Assembly: GCA_009695305.1 (NCBI GenBank)
Contig: SIBG01000017.1
Coordinates: 1 to 54,720 of the forward strand
Direction: 5' to 3'
DNA length: 54,720 nucleotides
From: Opitutus sp.
Lineage (GTDB): Bacteria > Verrucomicrobiota > Verrucomicrobiia > Opitutales > Opitutaceae
The translations under genes and the position numbers were made by a program. Positions 16,356 to 24,606 of this stretch are shown piece by piece (position 1 is the first letter of the stretch; the number at the start of each line of letters is the position of its first letter). The notes under the pieces were generated by a model. It had not been told where the DNA came from. It made no database searches and saw only the letters and a program-made list of their open reading frames with translations.

Positions 16356-17099
16356 TTAACCGCGTGGAGAAACCGTGAAGTTATAGGTATTGCCGACGGT
16401 AGTCGTGGAGCCTCGTTCGGTCAGCGACTCCGAGATCTGCGCATTGACCATCACGCAGCGATTTTGGCGGTTGTAGAACAGGCGAGGGGTAACCGTGACT
16501 CCCGCGACTTCTTCAAGGCCCCCCGCGGCGAGCGTGGTGACGGTGGCGCGTCCCTCGGCCAGCTGCGTCACGATCGGGTAGGAGGAAATGCTGCCCGTGA
16601 CGGCGTTCGCGAGGATGGTATACATCGGGGCGGATTTGATGTCCACGGAGGGCGACACGGTGACGGCAAAGCGGCGCACCGGCCCCGTGTTGGCGGTAGA
16701 GTTGGTAATTTCGCGGTAATATCCGACCAGCCCGGTGACCATGCTGACACCGGTGCTGGTCAGGGCGGGATCGGTGTAAACCAACACCAGAAAATCACCG
16801 ACCTGACCATCGGCCAGGGCGCCATCGACGGCGGGCGAGCCGGTGGTGCGCGTGTTGAAGTCCTGATAGAGCATGAAAAAATTAGCCGTGACGGCATCCG
16901 AGTCCATCTTGTTGGTGAAGCTGCGAATGTCCCGGTTGATCATGAGCCGGGCCCGATCGGCGTAATACATCTTCAGCCCCTGCTGCAGAAAGGCGACGAT
17001 GCCGATGCTGGCCAGCCCGAGGATCGTCACGGCCATCAGGATCTCCACCATGGTGAAGCCGCGGTTGATTCTGCGCACGATAAGGAAACTGGTTTTCAT
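16356..17099 (-). CDS. PilW-like minor prepilin
   Basis: 247 residues with a prepilin leader: RRINRG|FTMVEILMAVTILGLA, Phe+1 and Glu+5. The following region (ALRFLQQG-like helix, then DRARLMINRDIRSFTNKMDS) matches the PilW/ComGF-type layout. The C-terminal part is beta-rich and closes with RLFYNRQNRCVMVNAQISES and an SLTERGSTTTVGNTYNFTV tail. The W-type paralogue at 20139 ends with the similar QGSERGSTSTAIVAATNLVV. It lies between the V-like and X-like genes of cassette B with short spacers. Confidence 0.83.
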   Translation of the reverse strand: MKTSFLIVRRINRGFTMVEILMAVTILGLASIGIVAFLQQGLKMYYADRARLMINRDIRSFTNKMDSDAVTANFFMLYQDFNTRTTGSPAVDGALADGQVGDFLVLVYTDPALTSTGVSMVTGLVGYYREITNSTANTGPVRRFAVTVSPSVDIKSAPMYTILANAVTGSISSYPIVTQLAEGRATVTTLAAGGLEEVAGVTVTPRLFYNRQNRCVMVNAQISESLTERGSTTTVGNTYNFTVSPRG

Positions 17100-17105
17100 G
17101 GTGGA

Positions 17106-17819
17106 TCAAAAGGTCTGGACGGCGGAACGAATCGCGCGGACAGAGTCCGTGACATATTTGACGCGGCCTCCGTCCAAGTATTGCCAGGTATAGACGAGGA
17201 GAATGCCATAGGCTTTGCACTTCGGTGACGCCGTAGGCGTAAGGTCCGAGATCTGAACCCAGAAGTTCATCCGGAGATCCGTTTTCCTCGGGACGGTGGT
17301 GGGATACGGGGTCAGAGTGGTATTAGCACCCGGCCAAATCGTGGCCCAAGTGGTGGTCCCGGCTACCACCTGGGTGTCCATGTCGAAGGTTTGCAGATTG
17401 TCCACCACGCCGGTGGGAGTGGTGCCGGGCGTGGCACCGGTCAGCGTGGCGATCGACACGGTGGAGGGGGTGGTCATCAGTTCGACGTTAACGTCGATTT
17501 GATCCTTCATGGTGGGCAGTTCGAATGAGTTCGAAAGGTTCGGGGTGTTCTGCGGGTCCGAGGGGCTCGCGTTGACGAACTGCTGCAACGGCATGTTCTT
17601 CAGTTGTTCGATGTAACCTTGCACAATGGTGATGGCGCAATTTTGCGCGACACTGGCGGAGGCCAGCCGGCGGGTTTGCATGAACGCGGCGAGGACGCCG
17701 GCGATCATGATCGACATGACGCCCATTGCGGTCGCCACCTCGACGAGCGTCATGGCAGAGTGCGGGCAACGCGAGAGCTGGGAAGGAGGTTTGGTCACAG
17801 TTGAAGGGGTGAAGTCCAA
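17106..17819 (-). CDS. PilV-like minor prepilin
   Basis: 237 residues from a TTG start with no better one nearby. The prepilin motif is CPHSA|MTLVEVATAMGVMSIM: Glu+5 is present but the usual Gly at -1 is Ala and position +1 is Met, so processing may be inefficient or atypical. Then come AFMQTRRLASASVAQNCAIT and IVQGYIEQLKNMPLQQFVNA, the V-type helix. The C terminus has GILLVYTWQYLDGGRVKYVT. It heads cassette B and carries CTAGGG-type repeats upstream that resemble those before cassette A. Confidence 0.75.
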   Translation of the reverse strand: MDFTPSTVTKPPSQLSRCPHSAMTLVEVATAMGVMSIMIAGVLAAFMQTRRLASASVAQNCAITIVQGYIEQLKNMPLQQFVNASPSDPQNTPNLSNSFELPTMKDQIDVNVELMTTPSTVSIATLTGATPGTTPTGVVDNLQTFDMDTQVVAGTTTWATIWPGANTTLTPYPTTVPRKTDLRMNFWVQISDLTPTASPKCKAYGILLVYTWQYLDGGRVKYVTDSVRAIRSAVQTF

Positions 17820-17862
17820 ACCTTACCAGAAACGACTGACTTTACCTAGTGCAACATGGCAT

Positions 17863-17900
17863 GAAAACGGCCCCTAGTGGCTGGAGTCATTTGGCCCTAG
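17863..17900 (-). promoter_or_regulatory. Paired CTAGGG-type elements upstream of cassette B
   Basis: On the minus strand CTAGGGCCA is followed about 23 bases later by TAGGGGCCGTTTTC, 44-81 bases upstream of the PilV-like start; a third ACTAGG occurs nearer the gene (17845-17850). Similar sequence precedes cassette A (21287-21325). A regulatory role is inference from this shared placement. Confidence 0.35.
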
Positions 17901-18026
17901 TTTCGAGAGGGTGGGCGCGTGGCTGGTTGCATCCAATCGCGCCGGCAAAGCACTTTATCGAGTTGGATCGCCGTGCGCGTGAGGGTGAAGCGGGAGCTGA
18001 TACCAACGTCTGTCAATATTTGGACT

Positions 18027-18100
18027 GTCATGGCGAGGAGCGAAGCGACGAAGCCATCCAGCTGGATCGCCACGGCGCGCTTCGCGCACCTCGCGATGAC
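18027..18100. repeat. 74-bp imperfect palindrome (GTCAT..GCGAGG..ATGAC type)
   Basis: Starts GTCATGGCGAGGAGCGAAGC and ends CACCTCGCGATGAC; the two arms pair over most of their length around CCAGCTGG. It is the form seen in widespread REP-like palindromes of many bacterial genomes. It lies in the long gap between cassettes, next to a coding-like fragment. Confidence 0.8.
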
Positions 18101-18106
18101 AAAAGT

Positions 18107-18223
18107 CTAATACACAACAGCCGGCGGTATGAGAGAGGCAAAAGCGGGATCAAAGTCGGCGGCGCGATAGGTGTAGGTGACCGGGGTGGCGGGATCGGGG
18201 GCGTAGGCGTTGATCGTGGTCCA
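18107..18223 (-). pseudogene. Coding-like C-terminal fragment next to the repeat
   Basis: Reading away from the 142-bp repeat on the minus strand, one frame gives WTTINAYAPDPATPVTYTYR, then AADFDPAFASLIPPAVVY and a stop. Third positions are GC-rich and the residues look protein-like, while the other two frames do not. No start exists. It may be the far end of the prepilin gene truncated at 18366, or of another cassette gene. Confidence 0.4.
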
Positions 18224-18365
18224 TTCATTCGCTGTGGGTCCGATACCCCGAAGCTTGCTTCGGCTTGGTTGGACGGACGGGTTTAAGCGCGAATTGCATT
18301 ATGGTCGGATGAGTTTGCGGCGGTCTTGTCAAATGCCCCGGGGCTTGCCCAGGGGATTTTTACTG
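18224..18365 (+). repeat. 142-bp dispersed repeat, copy 2
   Basis: Near-identical (139/142) to 8555-8696. The prepilin frame at 18601 runs into it and stops inside it, and a coding-like fragment lies on the other side. The two unlinked copies match end to end with clean boundaries, as expected of a mobile or repeatedly copied unit. Confidence 0.9.
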
Positions 18366-18601
18366 AGCCGCATCTTTTCGATTTCGCTTGGCATCATTTG
18401 AGAGGCGAGGGAGAGGTTGCGGGCGCTGTCGACGGAGAGGAATCCGCGCTGCATCGTCGTGATGGAGGTCGTGATCGAGAACGCCATGATCATCACGCCC
18501 ATCATGACCTCGACGATCGTGAATCCGGCGGCGCGGGGAGGGCGCAAACCAACCGCTGGCGGACCCGAATCACGGGACGGCGCTGGCGAGGCTGTATGCA
18601 T
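18329..18601 (-). pseudogene. Truncated PilV-like minor prepilin
   Basis: ATG 18601 opens a frame with a good prepilin motif: AAG|FTIVEVMMGVMIMAFSIT, then MQRGFLSVDSARNLSLASQM and SEIEKMRL. This parallels the cassette A V-type protein (FTIFELSMAVMVMAFGIMTS, MGLRGMDTARNTTIAAQLLQ, MEDMRML). The match ends at 18366, where the 142-bp repeat begins; 11 repeat-derived residues (SKNPLGKPRGI) and a stop follow. The 90-residue product retains the pilin helix but no globular domain. Confidence 0.85.
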
Positions 18602-18685
18602 GAAAGGGTGCGTTGATTTCCGGAGATCTTACGCCACACCGAACGTTCCGGTGATGCCACCAGCGATGGACCTTTTGGTGGGCGC

Positions 18686-20131
18686 TCAGAAGTAGGAAGC
18701 GTAGGTGTCGCGATCCGTCTTGTTGACGAGCTCGCGCCATTTGGACGGGTTGAAACTGCCGGTGTTTCCCTTGCGTCCGAGGTTTTCGTCGTAGTGAAAC
18801 GCATCGTTGCCCGTCATGGTGACGCTGTAGGCCACGAATGAGCCATAGATGGAACCGCTGTTGCCGCCGCCTTTCGCGCTCAGGCTGGCGTTGGGCGCGT
18901 AGCACGTGCAGGCAAGGCTGCCATTGCCACTGATGGTGATGGTTTGCGCCGCTATGCCGCCGTTGGTCGCCGGGTCCGTGGTGTTCGTGCCCCAGATCTG
19001 AATGGAGTCGGTTGCAGTGGTGCTGTTGCCATTCACGATGCCGGTGCCGGCGATGGTGATATTCGCCTGCGTGTAGATGTCGAGGTGGCCGCCCGACTCC
19101 ACCTCGATCTTGGAGGAATTACCTGTAATCTTGATGGCGTCGCCGCCCGTCAGGGTGCTGAAAAGCAACACAACTTTTTTGTCGGCGGAAACCTTCAGGA
19201 CCTTTGAGTTGCCACTGAGTGTCACATCCGTGACGCTGTAATAATATGTATCCCCTGTGATCGTGTCGGTGCCGCGCGGCAGCGTGAGGTCGTTCGTAAC
19301 CGACCCAAGGAGGGTGGGGACGGTCGCAGGGTTGGGCGTGACGACGGCAGGAAGATTGGCGGTGAAATTGCCGGAGATGCTATTGGTGGCTTTGGTGCCG
19401 GCAGCGGTGCCGAAAGGTCCGACACTGCCCTGCGGGCCGACGGTAATCAAGGAGGTGGAGGAGCCGCCGACTGAGGCGGATCCCCAGATGTTGGCGTTGC
19501 CCACGGCGTCCGTGGCGGTGATGTTGACGGCGGCGATGCTGCCGTTGTCGTCCTTGACTGCGGCGCTGTAGCCGACGGGGGTGGCGCGGATGGTGCCGGT
19601 GCTGTCGTAAGCGGAATCCCAGCTATCGACGCTGGCGTTATTGCCGCTGAAACTAAGGCCATTGCGGCCCACGAGGCCCTTAGCGAAAAGCGACCGTTGC
19701 GCAATGCCGGAGACTTCCACCATTTTGTAGATCGGCGGGCCGCTGGCGGGGACTACAATCCCCTTGGCTACGACGAGCGGGCTGCTGCCGGCGTAATTTT
19801 GCACGTGAACCATTACTTGCCCGGTGACACCATGAGGCAGCGTAATGCTGGTGCTAAACGTGGCGATCACGTCGGTCGCGCTGTTTGGCGCGGCCGTCCA
19901 CGGACTGGGCCAGGTAGTCGAATTCGTGTTAATTTGGGCCATCGCCAGCTCAAGGCCGGATTCGGTCAGGTTCATGGCCTGGTTGGCGTAGAACGCGCGC
20001 TGCGCGAGGTTGAGCGCGGTCACGGACAGTCTGAGGTAGCTGGTCAGCACGATCGAAATGACGGCGGCGAAGACCATGGCCACCAGCAAAAGGGACCCGC
20101 GCTGGCTGCGAAAACGGTTGGATGATTTCAT
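18686..20131 (-). CDS. PilX-like pilus assembly protein
   Basis: 481 residues from ATG 20131. RGSLLLVAMVFAAVISIVLT is the membrane helix and AQRAFYANQAMNLTESGLEL the PilX-type helix. Next is NGLSFSGNNASVDSWDSAYD with beta-helix-like repeats such as GNSSKIEVESGGHLDIYTQA and NITIAGTGIVNGNS. The C terminus has NASLSAKGGGNSGSIYGSFV, TMTGNDAFHYDENLGRKG and FNPSKWRELVNKT. Members probably act with minor pilins at the pilus tip. It is the third gene of cassette A, seven bases after the W-like gene. The orphan tail at 13645 is a paralogue. Confidence 0.8.
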   Translation of the reverse strand: MKSSNRFRSQRGSLLLVAMVFAAVISIVLTSYLRLSVTALNLAQRAFYANQAMNLTESGLELAMAQINTNSTTWPSPWTAAPNSATDVIATFSTSITLPHGVTGQVMVHVQNYAGSSPLVVAKGIVVPASGPPIYKMVEVSGIAQRSLFAKGLVGRNGLSFSGNNASVDSWDSAYDSTGTIRATPVGYSAAVKDDNGSIAAVNITATDAVGNANIWGSASVGGSSTSLITVGPQGSVGPFGTAAGTKATNSISGNFTANLPAVVTPNPATVPTLLGSVTNDLTLPRGTDTITGDTYYYSVTDVTLSGNSKVLKVSADKKVVLLFSTLTGGDAIKITGNSSKIEVESGGHLDIYTQANITIAGTGIVNGNSTTATDSIQIWGTNTTDPATNGGIAAQTITISGNGSLACTCYAPNASLSAKGGGNSGSIYGSFVAYSVTMTGNDAFHYDENLGRKGNTGSFNPSKWRELVNKTDRDTYASYF

Positions 20132-20138
20132 GGGATTG

Positions 20139-20765
20139 TCAGTGCTTGTTACGGAGGATATAGCGGGCCGAGACCACGAGGTTGGTCGCGGCCACAATGG
20201 CTGTGCTCGTGGAGCCCCGCTCGCTGCCTTGCTTTCTCAATGTCAGGTGAATTTGCAATTGGTCGGTATTGGCGCTGGAGGTCGCTTGGACGCCGGTCGC
20301 GCCGCCGGCCTGCCAGCGATCGAACTGAAATGTCTGCACGTTGCGGATGAGCGTGGTGGTGGTGCTCGTCGTCGTCACCCCCGAGCTGTTAGTCAGAACT
20401 TCGCGCCGGAGGACGCACTGGTAGGTCGCACTACTACGATCCGTCGTGGCGTCCCACCAGTAGGTGATCGTATCGGCATAAGCGTCGGAAGCGACGTGGG
20501 GAATCGTTAGCGCGACATTGGTGTTATCGGTCCAGGCGATCGCACTCGCCATGCGGGAATCTTCGCTAAAACGCTCGAGCCCTCGGCGCGCCTGGTCCTC
20601 CATGTCGACGTAATTGTAGAGCAAGGTGCCGCTCCGGGTAATCATGCCGAAGCAGGATAGCAGCCCCAGCATGACGAACGAGCCGATGGTCGCACAGATC
20701 ATGACCTCGACGAGCGTGAAGCCTGCGTGCTTCTGGGCGGGACGACTAGCGGATGAGGTAATCAT
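20139..20765 (-). CDS. PilW-like minor prepilin
   Basis: 208 residues from ATG 20765. The prepilin motif is QKHAG|FTLVEVMICATIGSFV with Phe+1 and Glu+5. Then come GMITRSGTLLYNYVDMEDQA and RRGLERFSEDSRMASAIAWT, the W-type helix and alphaC region, and a beta-rich domain. The end QGSERGSTSTAIVAATNLVV resembles the W-type protein of cassette B. The start overlaps the end of the preceding V-like gene by 20 bases, implying co-translation. Confidence 0.83.
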   Translation of the reverse strand: MITSSASRPAQKHAGFTLVEVMICATIGSFVMLGLLSCFGMITRSGTLLYNYVDMEDQARRGLERFSEDSRMASAIAWTDNTNVALTIPHVASDAYADTITYWWDATTDRSSATYQCVLRREVLTNSSGVTTTSTTTTLIRNVQTFQFDRWQAGGATGVQATSSANTDQLQIHLTLRKQGSERGSTSTAIVAATNLVVSARYILRNKH

Positions 20766-21234
20766 GGATGCCGTTCTGTCCGTAGTAGCTGGAATATTTG
20801 ACCGAGTGCAAACGGCCATCGATGCCGGTCCACGTGGCCGTTAGGTCGAGCATCTTCATCGACGCGCTGATGTCGGTGATATTGCGCGTAATCGTAAAGC
20901 GGCTGACCATGGCGATAGCGGCAGGATCAGCGTTGGTGAACGAGGCGTCGAGGGTCACATTGCCGGCCGTATTATTGTTCGTCGCCTCCAGTGAAGCGAT
21001 GGAGTTTTGCGGGCTCGTGGCGTTCCACGGTAGCATGCGCATGTCTTCCATCACACTCTGCAGGAGTTGCGCGGCGATGGTCGTGTTGCGGGCGGTGTCC
21101 ATCCCGCGTAATCCCATCTGCAGCACCGTGAGGGACGTCATGATGCCAAACGCCATGACCATTACCGCCATCGAAAGCTCGAAGATCGTAAACCCGTTTT
21201 GGCCGCGGCCACGGCGAAGGCTGAGAGATTTCAT
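20746..21234 (-). CDS. PilV-like minor prepilin, first gene of cassette A
   Basis: 162 residues: a basic leader (MKSLSLRRGRGQNG), then FTIFELSMAVMVMAFGIMTS with Phe+1 and Glu+5, and RGMDTARNTTIAAQLLQSVM EDMRML as a long helix. The C-terminal domain ends with LDLTATWTGIDGRLHSVKYS and a short tail. It starts the minus-strand pilin region; the plus-strand rpsT gene lies behind it. Two CTAGGG-type sites precede the start. The truncated prepilin at 18601 is its closest relative in the window. Confidence 0.83.
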   Translation of the reverse strand: MKSLSLRRGRGQNGFTIFELSMAVMVMAFGIMTSLTVLQMGLRGMDTARNTTIAAQLLQSVMEDMRMLPWNATSPQNSIASLEATNNNTAGNVTLDASFTNADPAAIAMVSRFTITRNITDISASMKMLDLTATWTGIDGRLHSVKYSSYYGQNGIHDYLIR

Positions 21235-21286
21235 CGCGCCGTGATAGTAGCGAAGAATCGCAGCAAGGGGAAGGGCCCTTTGGCCG

Positions 21287-21325
21287 GAAAATCGACCCTA
21301 CCGGGATAGAACTGAATGGCCCTAG
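21287..21325 (-). promoter_or_regulatory. Paired CTAGGG-type elements upstream of cassette A
   Basis: On the minus strand CTAGGGCCATT is followed about 25 bases later by TAGGGTCGATTTTC, 53-91 bases upstream of the first cassette A gene. The same order and similar spacing occur before cassette B (17863-17900). No standard -35/-10 pair was identified. A shared control site is inference. Confidence 0.35.
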
Positions 21326-21404
21326 ACGCGGCGCTTCCTGACAAAACCCTTGACTCTCCTTCTGGCGTTTGAGTCTTTGGCCGGCTCCAACCACTCTATC
21401 GACC

Positions 21405-21665
21405 ATGGCCAACACTAAATCTGCCATCAAAGCCGCGCGCAAAGCCGTGCGCCTCACCACTCGCAACGCGGGCGTTAAGACGCGCCTTAAGACGCTGCAC
21501 AAGAAGCTGAACGTCGCCATCGCCGCCAAGGACGTCGCGGTGACCAAGGCCGCGGCGGTCGCTTACGTTTCAGCGATGGACAAGGCGGTGAAGTCCGGTG
21601 TCGTGCACAAGAACGCCGCCTCCCGCGCGAAGGCGCACGCCGCGAAGCACCTGTTCGCGAAGTAA
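21405..21665 (+). CDS. rpsT: 30S ribosomal protein S20
   Basis: 86 residues, starting MANTKSAIKAARKAVRLTTR, the standard S20 N terminus, with Lys/Arg/Ala-rich helices throughout and the end NAASRAKAHAAKHLFAK. S20 binds 16S rRNA early in small-subunit assembly. ATG 21405 fits the family; the frame is open back to 21369 without similarity. A TTGACT at 21350 could be a -35 element, but the -10 is unclear. Strong terminators follow, so the gene is probably transcribed alone. Confidence 0.95.
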   Translation: MANTKSAIKAARKAVRLTTRNAGVKTRLKTLHKKLNVAIAAKDVAVTKAAAVAYVSAMDKAVKSGVVHKNAASRAKAHAAKHLFAK

Positions 21666-21730
21666 GCCGGGCGCTTTTTCTTGCCCGTTTTTTTGACCCC
21701 GCGAGCCTTGGGCCGCGGGGTTTTGTTTTT
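21666..21730 (+). terminator. Tandem terminators after rpsT
   Basis: A short stem CGGGC/GCCCG followed by seven T residues (21668-21694) is followed by CCCCGCG/CGCGGGG (21697-21703 with 21714-21720) and TTTTGTTTTT. The second is the stronger. Confidence 0.88.
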
Positions 21731-21807
21731 GGGCACACGGGCGCGCCGCGCCCGCTTCGCCGAACTTGCGGCCGGGACGCTGGCGCTCCCATCATCCGGA
21801 TCCATCC

Positions 21808-24606
21808 GTGGTCTCTCCTCCCGCCAACGTCCGCCGCCATTTTCTCCCGTGGGACCGGCCGCTGCTGCCGCAGGCGGTCGCGTGGCTCGCGGGCCCGTGG
21901 GCGGGCGGCGGCCCGCTCAATTTGTCGGACACGCTCGTCGTGGTGTCCACCCGGCAGGCGGGCCGGCGGCTGCGCGAGGCGCTCGCGGTGCACGCGGCGA
22001 CGCAACGGCAGGCGGTGTTTCCGCCCCGCGTCTTGACCCCCGAATCATTGCTCACGGTGGAGGCGGACGAAGGCCCGGCCACCCGGTTGGAGTCGCTGCT
22101 CGCTTGGACGGAAATTTTCCGCGGGCTCGAACTTGAAAACTTCCGCGACGTGTTTCCGGTCGATCCGCCCGCGCGGAATTTTGCGTGGGCCCTGCGGCTC
22201 GCGCAGGAGTTCGCGCGGCTCCAGGGCTCGCTGGGCGAGGCCGGGCTGCGGCTGAGTGAGGTGGCGGCGCGGGCCGGCGAAAATTTTTCCGAAACGGAGC
22301 GGTGGCGGCAGCTGGCCGAGCTTGAACGGTGGCACACCGCGCAGCTGGCCGCGCGGGATCGGCGCGATGCGTCGGCCGCGAAAATCGCGCGCGCCCACGC
22401 GCCGGTCTTGCCGGAGGGCATCACCCGCATCGTCGTGCTCGCCACGCCCGACCCGTTGCCGCTGGCGCTGCCGGCGCTCGCGGCGCACGCGCGGGTGGTG
22501 CCGGTGGAGGTAGTGGTGTTTGCCCCGGCGGCCGAAGCCGCGGCGTTCGACGGCTGGGGCCGGCCGCTGGCGGACGCGTGGACGCGGCGGGAACTGGTGC
22601 TGCCGGAGTTTGAGTCGCACGTGCGGCTCTGCGCCGATTCTGTGGCACAGGCGGAGAGCGCCATCGCGGTGGCGCGAGGTTATGACGAGCCCGAGGGTGT
22701 GCTCGGGGTGGGCGTAGCGGATGCGGCGGTGCTGCCGGCGCTCGAAACCGGCCTGCGGCACGCCGGTCTCGCGGGGTTCAATCCCGAGGGCCGTTTACGT
22801 CACGGTGATGGGCTCTACCAATTGCTCGCGGCGCTGGCGGCGCTGGCGCGCGAAGCTTCGTTCGCGACGGTCGCAGCGCTCGCCCGCTGCCCGGATTTTC
22901 TGGAATTTCTCGTCGGCCGCGGTGGCGCAGGTTTTTCGGCGGCGGGATTTCTCCTGGAGCTCGATGACTTGCACGCGGCGCACCTGCCGCCGGATCTGGC
23001 CGAGGCGCGCCGACAGGCGCCGGCCAATGCGGGACTGGCGGCGATCGCTGACTTGCGAGCAACCCTGACGGCGGGCGTGTTTCCCGAAAATGCCGCGGCC
23101 GCACTCGCCGCGATTTTTGCCCGGCGGCGTTTCGAGCTCAGCCGGCCCGACGACGCGCTGGCGGCCGAGGCGGCCGAAAGGTGGACCGAGGTGATGCGCG
23201 AAGTGCGGGCCGCCGCGGCGAAATTTGCCGGCGTGACGAATGAGGAATGGTGGGAGGTCGCGTTGCGGATTTATGGCGAGAGCAAACGCACGGATGAAAA
23301 ACCCGCCGGCGCGATTGAACTGCAAGGCTGGCTCGAGCTCCTGTGGGAGGATGCACCGCATCTCGTGGTCGCGGGCCTGAACGACGGCGCGGTGCCGGAC
23401 GCGGTGGTGGGCGATCCCTTTCTGCCGGAGTCGCTGCGCGAGCGGCTCGGCTTGAAAACCAACGCCGCGCGCTTCGCGCGTGATGCCTATCTGCTGCAAG
23501 CGCTGGCGGCGTGCCGCGCGCAGGGTGGCCGGCTCGACCTGCTGCTCGGGAAGACCTCGGCCGCGGGCGACCCGCTGCGTCCGTCGCGGCTGCTGCTGCG
23601 GTGTGTCGACGCCGAGCTGCCGCGGCGGATTGAGTTTCTTTTTGGCCCGCTGACCGCGGCGCGCGCGACTCCGGCGTGGCGCCGCGCGTGGCAACTCCAG
23701 CCGCCGCGGGTCGCCGCGCCGGGCCGCGTGGCGGTGACGGCGCTGCGCGCGTGGCTCGAGTGTCCGTTCCGGTTTTATCTCGCGCGCGTGCGTCGCCTGA
23801 AGTCGGTCGATCCGGCGAAGTCCGAACTCAACGAGCTGGACTTCGGCACGCTCTGCCACGCGGCGCTCGAAGCGATGGGGCAGGAGCGGGCGCTGCGCGA
23901 CTGCACGGACGCGCCGGAGCTGCAGAAATTTCTCCTCGCGGCGCTCGACCGGGAGGCGGCGCGGCGCTTCGGGGCGGCGCTGACGCTGCCGCTCATCGTG
24001 CAGCTGGAGTCGGCCCGCCAGCGGTTGGCGCGCGCGGCTGACGTGCAGGCGCGGACGCGCGCCGAGGGCTGGGTGATCGCGGGCGTGGAGCGGAAATTCG
24101 AACTCACGGTCGGCGGCCTGATCGTGAGCGGCCAGATCGACCGCCTCGACCGGCACGAGCGGACGGGCGTGGTCCGCGTGCTCGACTACAAAACGTCGGA
24201 CCAACCGGTGACGCCGGCCGACGCGCATTTGCGCGGGGTCCGGCGGGACGAAGTGCCGCCGGAGTTTGCGCGCTGCACCGCTGGGGGCGAGCGCGAGCAG
24301 GTGTGGCGCGATCTCCAACTGCCGCTCTATCTGCGGGCCATCGCGGCGGAGTTTCCGGGCGAGAACGAGTGCGGTTACTTCAACTTGCCGAAGGCGGCGA
24401 CGGAGACGGGGCTGGCGCTTTGGGACGGCGACTCGCGCGGGCTGGCGGAGTCGGCCTGGCGCTGCGCCGAGGGCGTGGCGGCGGCGATTCAGGCCGGCGC
24501 GTTCTGGCCCCCGAACGAGAAGGTGCGGGCCGATTACGACGAGTTTGCCGCGTTGTTTCATCACGGCGTGGCCGAGAGCGTGGCGTGGCCGGAGGCGGCA
24601 CCATGA
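21808..24606 (+). CDS. AddB-like helicase/exonuclease subunit (PD-(D/E)XK nuclease)
   Basis: About 932 residues from GTG 21808. The N-terminal two thirds is a degenerate helicase-like region (LNLSDTLVVVSTRQAGRRLR, ARNFAWALRLAQEFARLQGS; later HLVVAGLNDGAVPDAVVGDP and PFLPESLRERLGL, as in AddB/RexB). The C-terminal nuclease starts near residue 640 with ALRAWLECPFRFYLARVRRL and LDFGTLCHAALEAM, and has VLDYKTSDQ at about 790, the D-x-K catalytic core. I see only one Cys at the first position of the AddB FeS motif, so a full 4Fe-4S clamp looks absent. It overlaps the AddA-like gene by ATGA. Double-strand break end processing is the likely role. Confidence 0.8.
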   Translation: MVSPPANVRRHFLPWDRPLLPQAVAWLAGPWAGGGPLNLSDTLVVVSTRQAGRRLREALAVHAATQRQAVFPPRVLTPESLLTVEADEGPATRLESLLAWTEIFRGLELENFRDVFPVDPPARNFAWALRLAQEFARLQGSLGEAGLRLSEVAARAGENFSETERWRQLAELERWHTAQLAARDRRDASAAKIARAHAPVLPEGITRIVVLATPDPLPLALPALAAHARVVPVEVVVFAPAAEAAAFDGWGRPLADAWTRRELVLPEFESHVRLCADSVAQAESAIAVARGYDEPEGVLGVGVADAAVLPALETGLRHAGLAGFNPEGRLRHGDGLYQLLAALAALAREASFATVAALARCPDFLEFLVGRGGAGFSAAGFLLELDDLHAAHLPPDLAEARRQAPANAGLAAIADLRATLTAGVFPENAAAALAAIFARRRFELSRPDDALAAEAAERWTEVMREVRAAAAKFAGVTNEEWWEVALRIYGESKRTDEKPAGAIELQGWLELLWEDAPHLVVAGLNDGAVPDAVVGDPFLPESLRERLGLKTNAARFARDAYLLQALAACRAQGGRLDLLLGKTSAAGDPLRPSRLLLRCVDAELPRRIEFLFGPLTAARATPAWRRAWQLQPPRVAAPGRVAVTALRAWLECPFRFYLARVRRLKSVDPAKSELNELDFGTLCHAALEAMGQERALRDCTDAPELQKFLLAALDREAARRFGAALTLPLIVQLESARQRLARAADVQARTRAEGWVIAGVERKFELTVGGLIVSGQIDRLDRHERTGVVRVLDYKTSDQPVTPADAHLRGVRRDEVPPEFARCTAGGEREQVWRDLQLPLYLRAIAAEFPGENECGYFNLPKAATETGLALWDGDSRGLAESAWRCAEGVAAAIQAGAFWPPNEKVRADYDEFAALFHHGVAESVAWPEAAP

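Noticed and set aside
22795..24564. 589-codon minus-strand frame inside the AddB-like gene
   Set aside because: Arg-rich shadow of the sense gene with no domain features.
24303..24602. Extra 100 codons at the start of the AddA-like frame
   Set aside because: They lie within the AddB-like gene in another frame; the Walker A motif follows ATG 24603 directly.
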